The notes under the pieces are model-generated. The model was not told where the DNA came from. It searched no databases and saw only the letters and a program-made list of their open reading frames with translations. Made by a program: the position numbers and the translations under genes. Shown piece by piece: positions 42,001 to 49,381 of a DNA stretch of 64,000 bases. Position 1 is the first letter of the stretch, and each line of letters opens with the position of its first letter. This DNA comes from a candidate division WOR-3 bacterium (GTDB taxonomy: Bacteria > Hydrothermota > Tepidihabitantia > SM23-42 > JAOAFX01), in NCBI GenBank assembly GCA_039802005.1, contig JBDRVV010000001.1:62001-126000 (forward strand), written 5' to 3'.

Positions 42001-42835
42001 ATTTCACACCTTCTCTAACAATGACTTCAAAGGTATCATTCTGATTGTTAAAATCCATCTGACCCTCAAAACCAACTTTTTTTCTGATTATTGGTATAAG
42101 TGATTTTTTTATTTCAATACCAATACTATTTCGCCCTAATGCCCTCGCTACTTTCATTGTGGTACCACTCCCGACGAATGGGTCTAATACCGTCTCTCCC
42201 ACATATGAAAATAATTTTATTATTCTATAAGGCAATTCCTCAGGGAATGCAGCAATTTCTTTTTCCAATTCCGAACCCGGCAGTACGTTCACCATCTCCC
42301 ACAATGTCATATACCATTTATTATCTGAAAATTCTTTAATATCAATTTTTGATGCTTCTCGAATATCTTTTGGAATAGACCTATAATTAAATTTCCCTTT
42401 TTGGAAAATTATTATACTCTCCAGTAGGTTATCAGGGTAATAATACATAGGATAAGGATTCTGTAATAGTACGCCACTCCTTCTGCTAATTCTCAAATAT
42501 CCATCGGGTTTTTTCCAGATTATTCTGTCTCGGTATCTAAAGCCAGCACTCTGGAAAATTTTTATAGCATCGGCTACAATCGGAAATTTTTCGCCATTCA
42601 CTAACATATCATCAATATTTAAAACCGCAATTCTTCCATCTTTTAAAACCCTATAAACTTCTCGTGCCACTTTATTAAGAACTCCAAGATATTGTCCGTA
42701 ATTTTTGAATAAACCATTGTAGTCAAAAGGTGCATTAAAATAGGGTGGAGAGGTAACCATCAAATGTACACTTTCATCGGCAATTTCTGCCATACTCATA
42801 CAGTTACCGATTATCAACTTGTGGTGAGTGCCCAT
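41984..42835 (-). CDS. Type II DNA methyltransferase (TSPPY, probable N4-cytosine) in the tol-pal operon
   Basis: A 283-residue beta-class methyltransferase: catalytic TSPPYFNAPFDY at 28-39, then motif I VLDPFVGSGTTMKVARALGRNSIGIEI at about 217-243. TSPPY is usual for N4-cytosine methyltransferases, but adenine is not excluded. The ATG comes only 2 nt after the tolA stop, and its end overlaps the endonuclease start; hence it is transcribed from the pal promoter unless an internal one exists. Recognition site unknown. Confidence 0.88.
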   Translation of the reverse strand: MGTHHKLIIGNCMSMAEIADESVHLMVTSPPYFNAPFDYNGLFKNYGQYLGVLNKVAREVYRVLKDGRIAVLNIDDMLVNGEKFPIVADAIKIFQSAGFRYRDRIIWKKPDGYLRISRRSGVLLQNPYPMYYYPDNLLESIIIFQKGKFNYRSIPKDIREASKIDIKEFSDNKWYMTLWEMVNVLPGSELEKEIAAFPEELPYRIIKLFSYVGETVLDPFVGSGTTMKVARALGRNSIGIEIKKSLIPIIRKKVGFEGQMDFNNQNDTFEVIVREGVKYGCIR

Positions 42836-42837
42836 TT

Positions 42838-43482
42838 TTACCTTGCGGTTAGAAATTCTAAATGTACCTTAAGATAGTCATCAGAAAACTCCTCGGGTAA
42901 GGGCGGGAGTTTTTTGGTCAATGCGACCGCGCGGATTGTTGATTCATTATAGATTTCATCGCCTGAGTCTTCTTCAACCCTGATATTAGAAATCACACCA
43001 TTTTTATCAACTTCAAAATAGACAATTGACTTTAATATTACATCTTTATCCCGGTATGGATTATTCCAGTTCTGGGCAATTTTGTTTAATAAGATATTCA
43101 AATAATATGAATATGTAAATCCCCGACCACTGCCGGTATAAATCTGGGGTCTGATATCGGGAAGTCCATCAGGTAAGCCTTTCTTTTTTGTCTCCTTGGT
43201 CGGTTTGGACTCCTTTGTTCCTTTACTATCTTTTGTAGTTACCGCCTTCTTTTCTTCAGGTGGCTTCTTTTCTTCAACCTTTTTCTCAGGTTCTTTTATT
43301 GTAGGTGGTGGCTCGGCAGGTGGCTCAGGAATACCTGCAACCTTTGGTTGGGGTAAAGGCGCAAGGCTTACTTTATAGACTTCCATTTTGGGAATTGACT
43401 TGAATGTATTCCTTGAAGAAAGGGCAATTGTGCCAAATAAAAGAAGGTGGAGCAAAATGGAAAGGAGTGTAAAACGGTTCAT
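42838..43482 (-). CDS. tolA: TolA/TonB-like protein
   Basis: A 214-residue protein: one N-terminal membrane helix (LLSILLHLLLFGTIAL), a Pro/Glu/Lys-rich linker (about 50-115, PEPPAEPPPTIKEPEKK) to span the periplasm, and a C-terminal domain (YYLNILLNKIAQNWNNPYRDK...FEVDKNGVISNIRVEEDSGDEIYNESTIRAV) matching TonB/TolA C-terminal folds. In this cluster it should link TolQR to Pal and TolB. It overlaps tolR by 4 nt. TonB cannot be ruled out from the sequence; cluster position favours TolA. Confidence 0.85.
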   Translation of the reverse strand: MNRFTLLSILLHLLLFGTIALSSRNTFKSIPKMEVYKVSLAPLPQPKVAGIPEPPAEPPPTIKEPEKKVEEKKPPEEKKAVTTKDSKGTKESKPTKETKKKGLPDGLPDIRPQIYTGSGRGFTYSYYLNILLNKIAQNWNNPYRDKDVILKSIVYFEVDKNGVISNIRVEEDSGDEIYNESTIRAVALTKKLPPLPEEFSDDYLKVHLEFLTAR

Positions 43483-43886
43483 TCTTCCTGTGGTATTTCA
43501 GCAACGAGTCCTAAATCCTTTACCCCTGCCTTTCTCATTCTGCCGATCACTTCAATAACAAATCCATAATCAATATCCTTATCGGCACGAAGATAAACCA
43601 TAACTCCAGGTGGTTTTTTATCAAGAATCTTTTTTAATTTTGATTCAAAATCTTCGGGTTTGACCCCTTCATTTTCAATAAATACCTGTTTGTTTTCTTT
43701 TATAGATATTGTTATTCCTTCTTCGTCATGGGGCAGCGATGCATCAGTCCTTGGAAGATTGACATCGATACCTGGCGTCATCATTGGCGCGGTGATAATA
43801 AAAACGACAAGAACAGTTAAAGCAACATCAACAAGATTGGTAAAGTTTAAGTCCTGAATCAAACCGCTATTTCTATTGTTTTTCAT
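43479..43886 (-). CDS. tolR: TolR/ExbD-type biopolymer transport protein
   Basis: A 135-residue inner-membrane protein with one helix at 15-37 including the essential Asp (NLVDVALTVLVVFIITAPM) and a periplasmic domain (ENEGVKPEDFESKLKKILDKKPPGVMVYLRADKDIDYGFVIEVIGRMRKAG). With TolQ it forms the proton-driven stator. Overlaps at both ends (4 nt) show tight coupling with tolQ and tolA. Confidence 0.93.
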   Translation of the reverse strand: MKNNRNSGLIQDLNFTNLVDVALTVLVVFIITAPMMTPGIDVNLPRTDASLPHDEEGITISIKENKQVFIENEGVKPEDFESKLKKILDKKPPGVMVYLRADKDIDYGFVIEVIGRMRKAGVKDLGLVAEIPQEE

Positions 43887-44560
43887 AATGGCGGATTGGT
43901 AGGTGTTTCAATCAATCCTTTTTTCATCTTTGCAAAGACTTCACTGATAAAATTGTCAAGTTGTGAATCCAGTTTAATTATTCTACTACGTAATAGATTA
44001 TTGAAAATTAATGCCGGAATTGCAACAAGGAGTCCATAAACAGTAGTAATCAATGCATCAGAAATTCCCGGTGCAACAACCGTGATATGGGCAGAGCCAC
44101 GGGCACGAATCTGCAAAAATGATTCCATAATACCCCATACTGTTCCTAAAAGTCCCAAAAATGGGCTCGCAGCAACAATCGTTCCGAGTATCGGCAACCC
44201 GGATTCAAGGGTTTCTATCTCTTTAGCCTTTGTCCGTTCCATTGCAAGTTTTATATTTTCAGCAAGTTGCAGGTTGACGGGGTTGCTTGAAAATTTGAGC
44301 GATTTAAATTCATCAATGCCGTCTTTTAATATCTTCCCATATGGATTATCCATTAGCAAATGTCCAAGATTTTCCATTTCTCTTATATTTTTATGGAATT
44401 GATAACTCATCAAAAATGCCTTGCTCCGCCTGTTGGTCAGTGCCAGTTCATATAACTTTTTAAAAAACAGCGCCCAGGACCAGATAGAGAAAATAACTAA
44501 AATAATCATTATAATCTGGGCAGCAAGTCCGGATTCAATGAAGACACGGAATATATTCAC
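43883..44560 (-). CDS. tolQ: TolQ/ExbB-type proton channel protein
   Basis: A 225-residue protein with three membrane helices (about 12-34, 130-155 and 165-190). The MotA/TolQ/ExbB core reads GTIVAASPFLGLLGTVWGIMESF...VAPGISDALITTVYGLLVAIPALIFNN. It forms the pentameric channel around TolR and uses the proton gradient to energise TolA. It overlaps tolR by 4 nt and the ybgF-like gene by 4 nt. Confidence 0.93.
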   Translation of the reverse strand: MNIFRVFIESGLAAQIIMIILVIFSIWSWALFFKKLYELALTNRRSKAFLMSYQFHKNIREMENLGHLLMDNPYGKILKDGIDEFKSLKFSSNPVNLQLAENIKLAMERTKAKEIETLESGLPILGTIVAASPFLGLLGTVWGIMESFLQIRARGSAHITVVAPGISDALITTVYGLLVAIPALIFNNLLRSRIIKLDSQLDNFISEVFAKMKKGLIETPTNPPL

Positions 44561-45324
44561 TTTTTCAACCTTTCTTTTGCAAGTGAGGCTTCAGGGGCAT
44601 TGGGAAACTCCTGAATTACCCTTTCAAAATATGTCTTTGCAGTCTTGGTATCTTTTGCCTCCTCGTAAATTATACCGATTTTATACAAGGCGGTGGGACG
44701 TTTGTTACTCTGGGGATATTTGTTAATTAACTCATTGAAGGTATCAACTGCGTCCTGTCTTTTTCCGAGCGAATAGTAGCATTCACCAATCCAGTACATA
44801 GCATTATCAGAAAGCGGCGAATCAGGGGCAACTTTTAGATAGGAACGAAACCCGGTTATTGCTTCGTTATAATTACCCTTCACATAATTATGATAAGCAG
44901 ATTCATAAATCAATCTTGCTTCAGGGCTTACCGAAGACACATCTTCTGAATCGGCAGATACTTTTTTGCCGCGGGATAATCTTTCATTTATTTGGGTTAA
45001 TTGTGATTCTTGTTCACTTAGCCTTGTATTTAACATCTCAAGTTTTTCTGCAAGTTCTTCGGATTTTGTATAATAATCCGTGCGTAATTGGGACATTTCT
45101 TTTGATTGTTGTTGTAAGATACTATCAAACTTTGCTGTATAGTATCTCAGACTATCCATTTGCCAGTTGAAATTGTTGAATCGGGTGCGACTCAGACATC
45201 CAAAACAGCAAAGGTAAATAGAAGGTAGAATAATAAGCCAGGGCTTAAAAGGGGTAATCAGGGACAGAAATCTTAAATTTCCCTGATTCCCCCTGATATT
45301 CCCTGATACTTCGTGTTCTTCCAT
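44557..45324 (-). CDS. ybgF: YbgF/CpoB-like Tol-Pal coordinator
   Basis: A 255-residue exported protein. After a signal region with a possible lipobox (CCFGC) comes a coiled coil (about 55-115, SILQQQSKEMSQLRTDYYTKSEELAEKLEMLNTRLSEQESQL), then TPR repeats (LIYESAYHNYVKGNYNEAITGFRSYL..., NAMYWIGECYYSLGKRQDAVDTFNEL..., ALYKIGIIYEEAKDTKTAKTYFERV), the YbgF/CpoB plan. Its first 30 codons are made of repeated ATCAGGGAA-like units, so the signal peptide's n-region seems to come from repeat DNA. It starts 5 nt after pal. Confidence 0.9.
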   Translation of the reverse strand: MEEHEVSGNIRGNQGNLRFLSLITPFKPWLIILPSIYLCCFGCLSRTRFNNFNWQMDSLRYYTAKFDSILQQQSKEMSQLRTDYYTKSEELAEKLEMLNTRLSEQESQLTQINERLSRGKKVSADSEDVSSVSPEARLIYESAYHNYVKGNYNEAITGFRSYLKVAPDSPLSDNAMYWIGECYYSLGKRQDAVDTFNELINKYPQSNKRPTALYKIGIIYEEAKDTKTAKTYFERVIQEFPNAPEASLAKERLKK

Positions 45325-45329
45325 TTTTT

Positions 45330-45821
45330 CTACTTCATTATTACAAATTCACAACGTCGGTTTCTTTCTAATACCTTCGGGTCTAAAGGTCTTTCTTCAC
45401 CATAACTCACCGTAGATAATCTATCCGATGCAATCCCCAACATGATTAGATAATCCCTTGCTGATTTTGCCCTGCGCTCACCAAGAGCCATATTATACTC
45501 GGCAGTTCCGATCTCACAGCAGTGTCCTTCTATTATTACTTTTACTTCTGGATATATTTTAAGCATCTCGGCATTCTTTTTCAGGGTCTCAGCTGCATCC
45601 TGTCTGATGTCGGATTTATCAAAGTCAAAGAATATTCGCTCCAAAACAAGTTGTGGTCTGGTCTCCACAACGGTTGTTTCTTGAGGAACAACGACGGTTG
45701 TTTCCTCTGGAGCAGGTTCTACAGGTTTTACCACCTGCTTCTTTGGGCAACCAAAAAATACAACAGCAATTAATATTATAGGGATAGTTAGTTTAATATA
45801 GCGCATTATGCCTCCTTTCAT
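45330..45821 (-). CDS. pal: Peptidoglycan-associated lipoprotein Pal
   Basis: A 163-residue (from ATG 45821) or 158-residue (from ATG 45806) lipoprotein. Signal IPIILIAVVFFGC leads to a Pro/Val-rich linker and an OmpA-like domain with the peptidoglycan-binding pattern FFDFDKSDIRQDAAETL...IEGHCCEIGTAEYNMALGERRAKSARDYL. Two ATGs are usable: 45821 is 6 nt after the -10 box (leaderless), and 45806 has Shine-Dalgarno AAAGGAGG that lies inside the codons following the first. Pal anchors the outer membrane and heads the tol-pal transcript. Confidence 0.93.
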   Translation of the reverse strand: MKGGIMRYIKLTIPIILIAVVFFGCPKKQVVKPVEPAPEETTVVVPQETTVVETRPQLVLERIFFDFDKSDIRQDAAETLKKNAEMLKIYPEVKVIIEGHCCEIGTAEYNMALGERRAKSARDYLIMLGIASDRLSTVSYGEERPLDPKVLERNRRCEFVIMK

Positions 45822-45827
45822 AGGTTA

Positions 45828-45855
45828 ATTATATTAAAATTGCATTCAAAGTCAA
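45828..45855 (-). promoter_or_regulatory. Promoter of the tol-pal operon
   Basis: On the minus strand: TTGACT (45855-45850), 16-bp spacer, TATAAT (45833-45828), then ATG 45821 after 6 nt. The promoter should drive pal through tolB, including the embedded R-M genes. Confidence 0.75.
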
Positions 45856-45974
45856 GAAAAATCGGTTCTGCAATGTCCTATTATTCAAAGGCTTAAATAT
45901 CGGTATACCTTTTTAGACATTAAGGTATATACTGGAGTTAATTTTTTTGTGACTGGAAATCGTTTCTGTAAAAA

Positions 45975-46973
45975 CTATTGGATAATCAGAACCGATGAAC
46001 CCGAGACCTTTGAATATTTTATATTCAGTAGCGCCTGATTCGCATCTTCTAATTTGTATTCATTTATTTCAGTTCTAATCTTGAATTTCCCTACAAGATT
46101 TAAAAATTCCCGTACATTCTCTCTTGATGTATGGGCGACCGAGGTCAAAGTCTTTTCCGGATAGATATGGGAATAATCAAAGCCAGGCAAGGGCGTGGTA
46201 TAGATACCCGCTGAGACCACAATCCCTCCTTTATCAATCTTTTTCAACGCCTTGACCAGCAGTTCGCCGCTGGGAGCAAAGACAATAACGGCATCGAGTA
46301 AAATTCCCATCTCGTCATCAATCCTCCCTGTCCATCTTGCCCCGAGTCTTTCGGCGAGTTTAAGTTCTTTTTCTGTCCGTGATACGACATATGTTTCTAT
46401 ACCGAGATGGTTACAAACCTGTAACAAGATATGGGCGCTTGAGCCAAAGCCGAATAAACCCAATTTTCCGGAATTTTTCAACCCCGTTGCCTTAAATGCC
46501 TGATAACCAATGACCCCCGCGCACAACAGTGGGGCAACTTCTTTATCATTGTAATTTTCTGGAAGCGGATATGCGAAATCTTCTTCAATAATCACATATT
46601 CAGCAAATCCACCGTCCGCATCATAGCCCGTAAACTTTGGGTTATCGCATAAATTTTCTCTTTCTGATTTACAATATTTACACTTCCCACAGGTCTTATA
46701 CAACCAGGGGATACCGAGTCGGTCACCCAGTTTGTAATTTTTTGCTTCTTTACCAAGTTTATCGACCCTTCCTACAATTTGATGTCCTATAATGACCGGC
46801 ATTTTATGGGCGGGTAATTCACCCTCGACTATATGCAAATCGGTTCTACATACACCACAGACATTTATCTTCAATCTAATTTCGTTATCTTTGGGCTCGG
46901 GAACAGGAAGTTTTTTGAGTATTAATGGCCGATTTTCAATTAGATCCTGTTTTTCTAACACCATTGCCTTCAT
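45975..46973 (-). CDS. Zinc-dependent alcohol dehydrogenase
   Basis: A 332-residue medium-chain dehydrogenase. Catalytic zinc ligands are in CGVCRTDLH and GHQIVG; the structural zinc set is CGKCKYCKSERENLC; the Rossmann nucleotide-binding part is GLFGFGSSAHILLQV, with GFGSSA in place of the usual GxGxxG. It should oxidise alcohols or reduce aldehydes with NAD(P). ATG overlaps the msrA stop by 1 nt (TAATG), so translation is coupled with msrA. Confidence 0.9.
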   Translation of the reverse strand: MKAMVLEKQDLIENRPLILKKLPVPEPKDNEIRLKINVCGVCRTDLHIVEGELPAHKMPVIIGHQIVGRVDKLGKEAKNYKLGDRLGIPWLYKTCGKCKYCKSERENLCDNPKFTGYDADGGFAEYVIIEEDFAYPLPENYNDKEVAPLLCAGVIGYQAFKATGLKNSGKLGLFGFGSSAHILLQVCNHLGIETYVVSRTEKELKLAERLGARWTGRIDDEMGILLDAVIVFAPSGELLVKALKKIDKGGIVVSAGIYTTPLPGFDYSHIYPEKTLTSVAHTSRENVREFLNLVGKFKIRTEINEYKLEDANQALLNIKYSKVSGSSVLIIQ

Positions 46974-47458
46974 TAAAACCTCTTTTTATAAATATGGCAG
47001 ACTGGTTGTTGCCCTTTTTTCTCGTAATAATCCTGGTGATAATCTTCGGCTTTATAAAATTTAGAGGCGGGGAGAATTTTTGTGACGACATTATAGCCTT
47101 TTGTCCTCAATATACCGATTAATTTTTCCGCAATTTTCTTTTCTTCTTCATCATTGTAAAAAATAACGGATTTATATTGTTCGCCAATATCCGGTCCCTG
47201 TCCATCGGGCTGGGTTGGGTCATGGATCTCAAAGAATAGTTTTGCCAATTCTTCGTATGACACTTTTTCAGGGTCGTAGGTTACTTCAACGGTTTCATAA
47301 TGACCGGTCTTACCGGTCTTTACATCCTGATAATTAGGATTTTGTAGCGAGCCACCCATATAACCCGATACTGCTGAGACGACCCCTTCTTTTTTGTCAA
47401 AATAATATTCAACACCCCAAAAACATCCACCAGCAAAATATGCCTTTTTCATCTTCAT
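46973..47458 (-). CDS. msrA: Peptide methionine sulfoxide reductase A
   Basis: About 161 residues from ATG 47458, 7 nt after a -10 box (an open frame to 47485 adds nine residues not seen in MsrA; ATG 47452 is also possible). The active site is AGGCFWGVE, with the conserved YMGG and later HDPTQPDGQGPDIGEQYKSVIFY and FYKAEDYHQDY. It repairs oxidised methionine. The next gene is an alcohol dehydrogenase, translationally coupled. No MsrB here. Confidence 0.93.
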   Translation of the reverse strand: MKMKKAYFAGGCFWGVEYYFDKKEGVVSAVSGYMGGSLQNPNYQDVKTGKTGHYETVEVTYDPEKVSYEELAKLFFEIHDPTQPDGQGPDIGEQYKSVIFYNDEEEKKIAEKLIGILRTKGYNVVTKILPASKFYKAEDYHQDYYEKKGQQPVCHIYKKRF

Positions 47459-47465
47459 AAGTTTT

Positions 47466-47493
47466 ATTTTATCTTTTTTTACCAAAAAATCAA
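47466..47493 (-). promoter_or_regulatory. Promoter of msrA-adh, predicted leaderless
   Basis: On the minus strand: TTGATT (47493-47488), 16-bp spacer, TAAAAT (47471-47466), ATG 47458 after 7 nt. Confidence 0.5.
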
Positions 47494-47521
47494 TACATTT
47501 TGGGCAATATAAGGAGTTTGG

Positions 47522-47549
47522 TTGACAATTCCATTAATTTGGTTATAAT
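47522..47549 (+). promoter_or_regulatory. tRNA-Ser promoter
   Basis: TTGACA (47522-47527), 16-bp spacer, TATAAT (47544-47549), 12 nt before tRNA-Ser(TGA). The second tRNA-Ser, 54 nt further on, has no separate promoter that I can see. Confidence 0.8.
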
Positions 47550-47561
47550 ATAGAGTTATAA

Positions 47562-47645
47562 GGAGGGCTAGTCCTAATCGGTAAGGCAGCGGACTTGAAA
47601 TCCGCCGGGAGCAATCCCTTGGGGGTTCGAATCCCTCGCCCTCCG
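47562..47645 (+). tRNA. tRNA-Ser (anticodon TGA)
   Basis: Acceptor GGAGGGC/GCCCTCC, anticodon loop CTTGAAA in a GCGGA/TCCGC stem giving TGA, long variable arm typical of serine, T loop TTCGAAT, discriminator G. CCA not encoded. Confidence 0.95.
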
Positions 47646-47699
47646 TGCATAGTAAGAAAAGAAGATAAAAAGTGGTTCGTGGATTAGGGTTGAGAAGTT

Positions 47700-47788
47700 G
47701 GAGAGGTGGCCGAGTGGTCGAAGGCACCCGCTTGCTAAGCGGTTTCTCATCGAGAGATGGGACGGGAGTTCGAATCTCCCCCTCTCCG
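47700..47788 (+). tRNA. tRNA-Ser (anticodon GCT)
   Basis: Acceptor GGAGAGG/CCTCTCC, anticodon loop with GCT, long variable arm, T loop TTCGAAT, discriminator G. It lies 54 nt after tRNA-Ser(TGA) and is probably co-transcribed. Confidence 0.95.
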
Positions 47789-47870
47789 TTTGTAAGTGGT
47801 TATTCTGTGGGCTGTGGATATATAGAGATATTTGCTGTGGGTAAGTCTTATTTGATAATTTTTTAAAGCT

Positions 47871-47891
47871 TAGTAGCAGAGTTTACTCTGC
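47871..47891. repeat. Partial relative of the TGTAGTGG element
   Basis: TAGTAGCAGAG-TTTA-CTCTGC repeats the hairpin design of the first stem (GCAGAG/CTCTGC for GCCGAG/CTCGGC), followed as in the 16.8-kb copy by AATTATCATAAATT. It lies just before gltX. Confidence 0.5.
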
Positions 47892-47911
47892 AGTTAATTA
47901 TCATAAATTTT

Positions 47912-49381
47912 ATGAAGCAAGAAATAAGAGTCAGGATAGCGCCGAGCCCTACCGGTTTTTTTCACATTGGTAGCGCAAGAACTGCTTTATACAACTGGCT
48001 ATTCGCACGCCATCATAATGGTAAATTTATTTTAAGAATTGAAGATACAGATGCAACCCGTTCTTCAAAAGAAATGACAAAAGTAATCATTGATTCATTA
48101 AACTGGCTTAAACTTGATTGGGATGAGGGACCGGAAAAAGGTGGAGATTACAGTCCTTATTTTCAGTCAGAGCGCAAAGAGATATATAAAGAATATGCAA
48201 AAAAACTTATTGAGGAAAATAAGGCATACTGGTGCTATTGTACTCCAGAAGAAATAGAAAGAGAAAGAGCCGAATTTTTCAATAAAAAAATGAACTGGCA
48301 ACATCGTTGTCGCGAGAAATTTTCACAAGAAGAAATAAATAGACGAAAAAATACCGGGATAGTTCCAGCATTGAGATTTGTTGTGCCACTTGATAAAAAA
48401 ATTATATTTACTGATATCATACACGGAGAAGTTGAAAAAGAATCTGCCGCTATTGAAGATTTTGTAATTATGAAATCCGATGGAATGCCAACATACAATT
48501 TTGCATGTGTAATAGACGACTTCCTAATGAAGATCAATTATGTTATTCGTGGTGTTGAACATATCGCTAATACACCAAAACAAATACTACTATATAATGC
48601 ATTTAATATGCCTGTCCCACATTTTGCCCATTTGCCGGTAATTCTTGGTAAAGACAAAAAGAAACTATCAAAAAGACTCGGTGCCCGTTCGGTCCTCGAA
48701 TATAAAGAAGAAGGGTATCTATCAGATGCCCTGATAAATTTTCTTGCATTACTCGGTTGGTCTCCAGGTGGTGATGAAGAAATTATGACCCGAGAGCGAA
48801 TGGTAGAGCTTTTTTCTCTTGAGAGGATAAACCCCGCAAACGCAATATACGATGAGGCAAAATTAGAATGGTTGAATAACCATTATATAATTAATCGCAT
48901 TGACGAAAAAAGCTTTCTTACAAACATATTGCCGTTTTTATTTTCAACCGGATTTTTAACTGAAGATGATTATAATAAAAGAAAAGAATGGGTTGACCGT
49001 GTATGTCTATTGATGAGACCAAGATTGAAGGTTTTTAAAGATATTGCCAAGGCAAAATATTTTTTCACCGATGATTTTGAATATGAGCCCGAGGCATTAA
49101 AAAAATATTTCAATGAAAAAAGTGTATTATTGGTTAAGGAATTCAATCAAAGATTAGAAATAATAAAAGACTTTAATGCCAAGGACATAGAAGAAACTTT
49201 GAGAGATTATTGTACTAATAAACAGATAAAGGCAAAAGAGTTAATCCATCCATTAAGGGTTTATATTACGGGCACTGAGGCAGGGCCAGGACTTTTTGAA
49301 ACTATGGAATTAATCGGTAGGGAAAGATGTATAAAAAGGATAACACAGATAATCGAAAAATATGAAAATAGAGCAATTTGA
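47912..49381 (+). CDS. gltX: Glutamyl-tRNA synthetase
   Basis: A 489-residue class I synthetase charging tRNA-Glu (and, where needed, tRNA-Gln). Motifs: APSPTGFFHIGSARTALYNWLF (HIGH region, 9-30) and KDKKKLSKRLG (KMSKS equivalent KLSKR, about 249-259). C-terminal helical anticodon-binding region present. Length is normal. Whether it is discriminating cannot be told. Its end overlaps the JAMM gene by 20 nt, so the following genes are likely translated from its transcript. Confidence 0.95.
   Translation: MKQEIRVRIAPSPTGFFHIGSARTALYNWLFARHHNGKFILRIEDTDATRSSKEMTKVIIDSLNWLKLDWDEGPEKGGDYSPYFQSERKEIYKEYAKKLIEENKAYWCYCTPEEIERERAEFFNKKMNWQHRCREKFSQEEINRRKNTGIVPALRFVVPLDKKIIFTDIIHGEVEKESAAIEDFVIMKSDGMPTYNFACVIDDFLMKINYVIRGVEHIANTPKQILLYNAFNMPVPHFAHLPVILGKDKKKLSKRLGARSVLEYKEEGYLSDALINFLALLGWSPGGDEEIMTRERMVELFSLERINPANAIYDEAKLEWLNNHYIINRIDEKSFLTNILPFLFSTGFLTEDDYNKRKEWVDRVCLLMRPRLKVFKDIAKAKYFFTDDFEYEPEALKKYFNEKSVLLVKEFNQRLEIIKDFNAKDIEETLRDYCTNKQIKAKELIHPLRVYITGTEAGPGLFETMELIGRERCIKRITQIIEKYENRAI

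Noticed and set aside
45903-45930. Inverted repeat TATACCTT/AAGGTATA as terminator for the alcohol dehydrogenase gene
   Set aside because: The stem is AT-rich with no T tract on the relevant strand; too weak to call.
47479-47866. Two open frames over the tRNA-Ser genes, one on each strand
   Set aside because: They run through both tRNAs; their sequence (GFEPPRDCSRR, GVVEGTRLLSG) is the usual translation of serine tRNA genes, not a protein.
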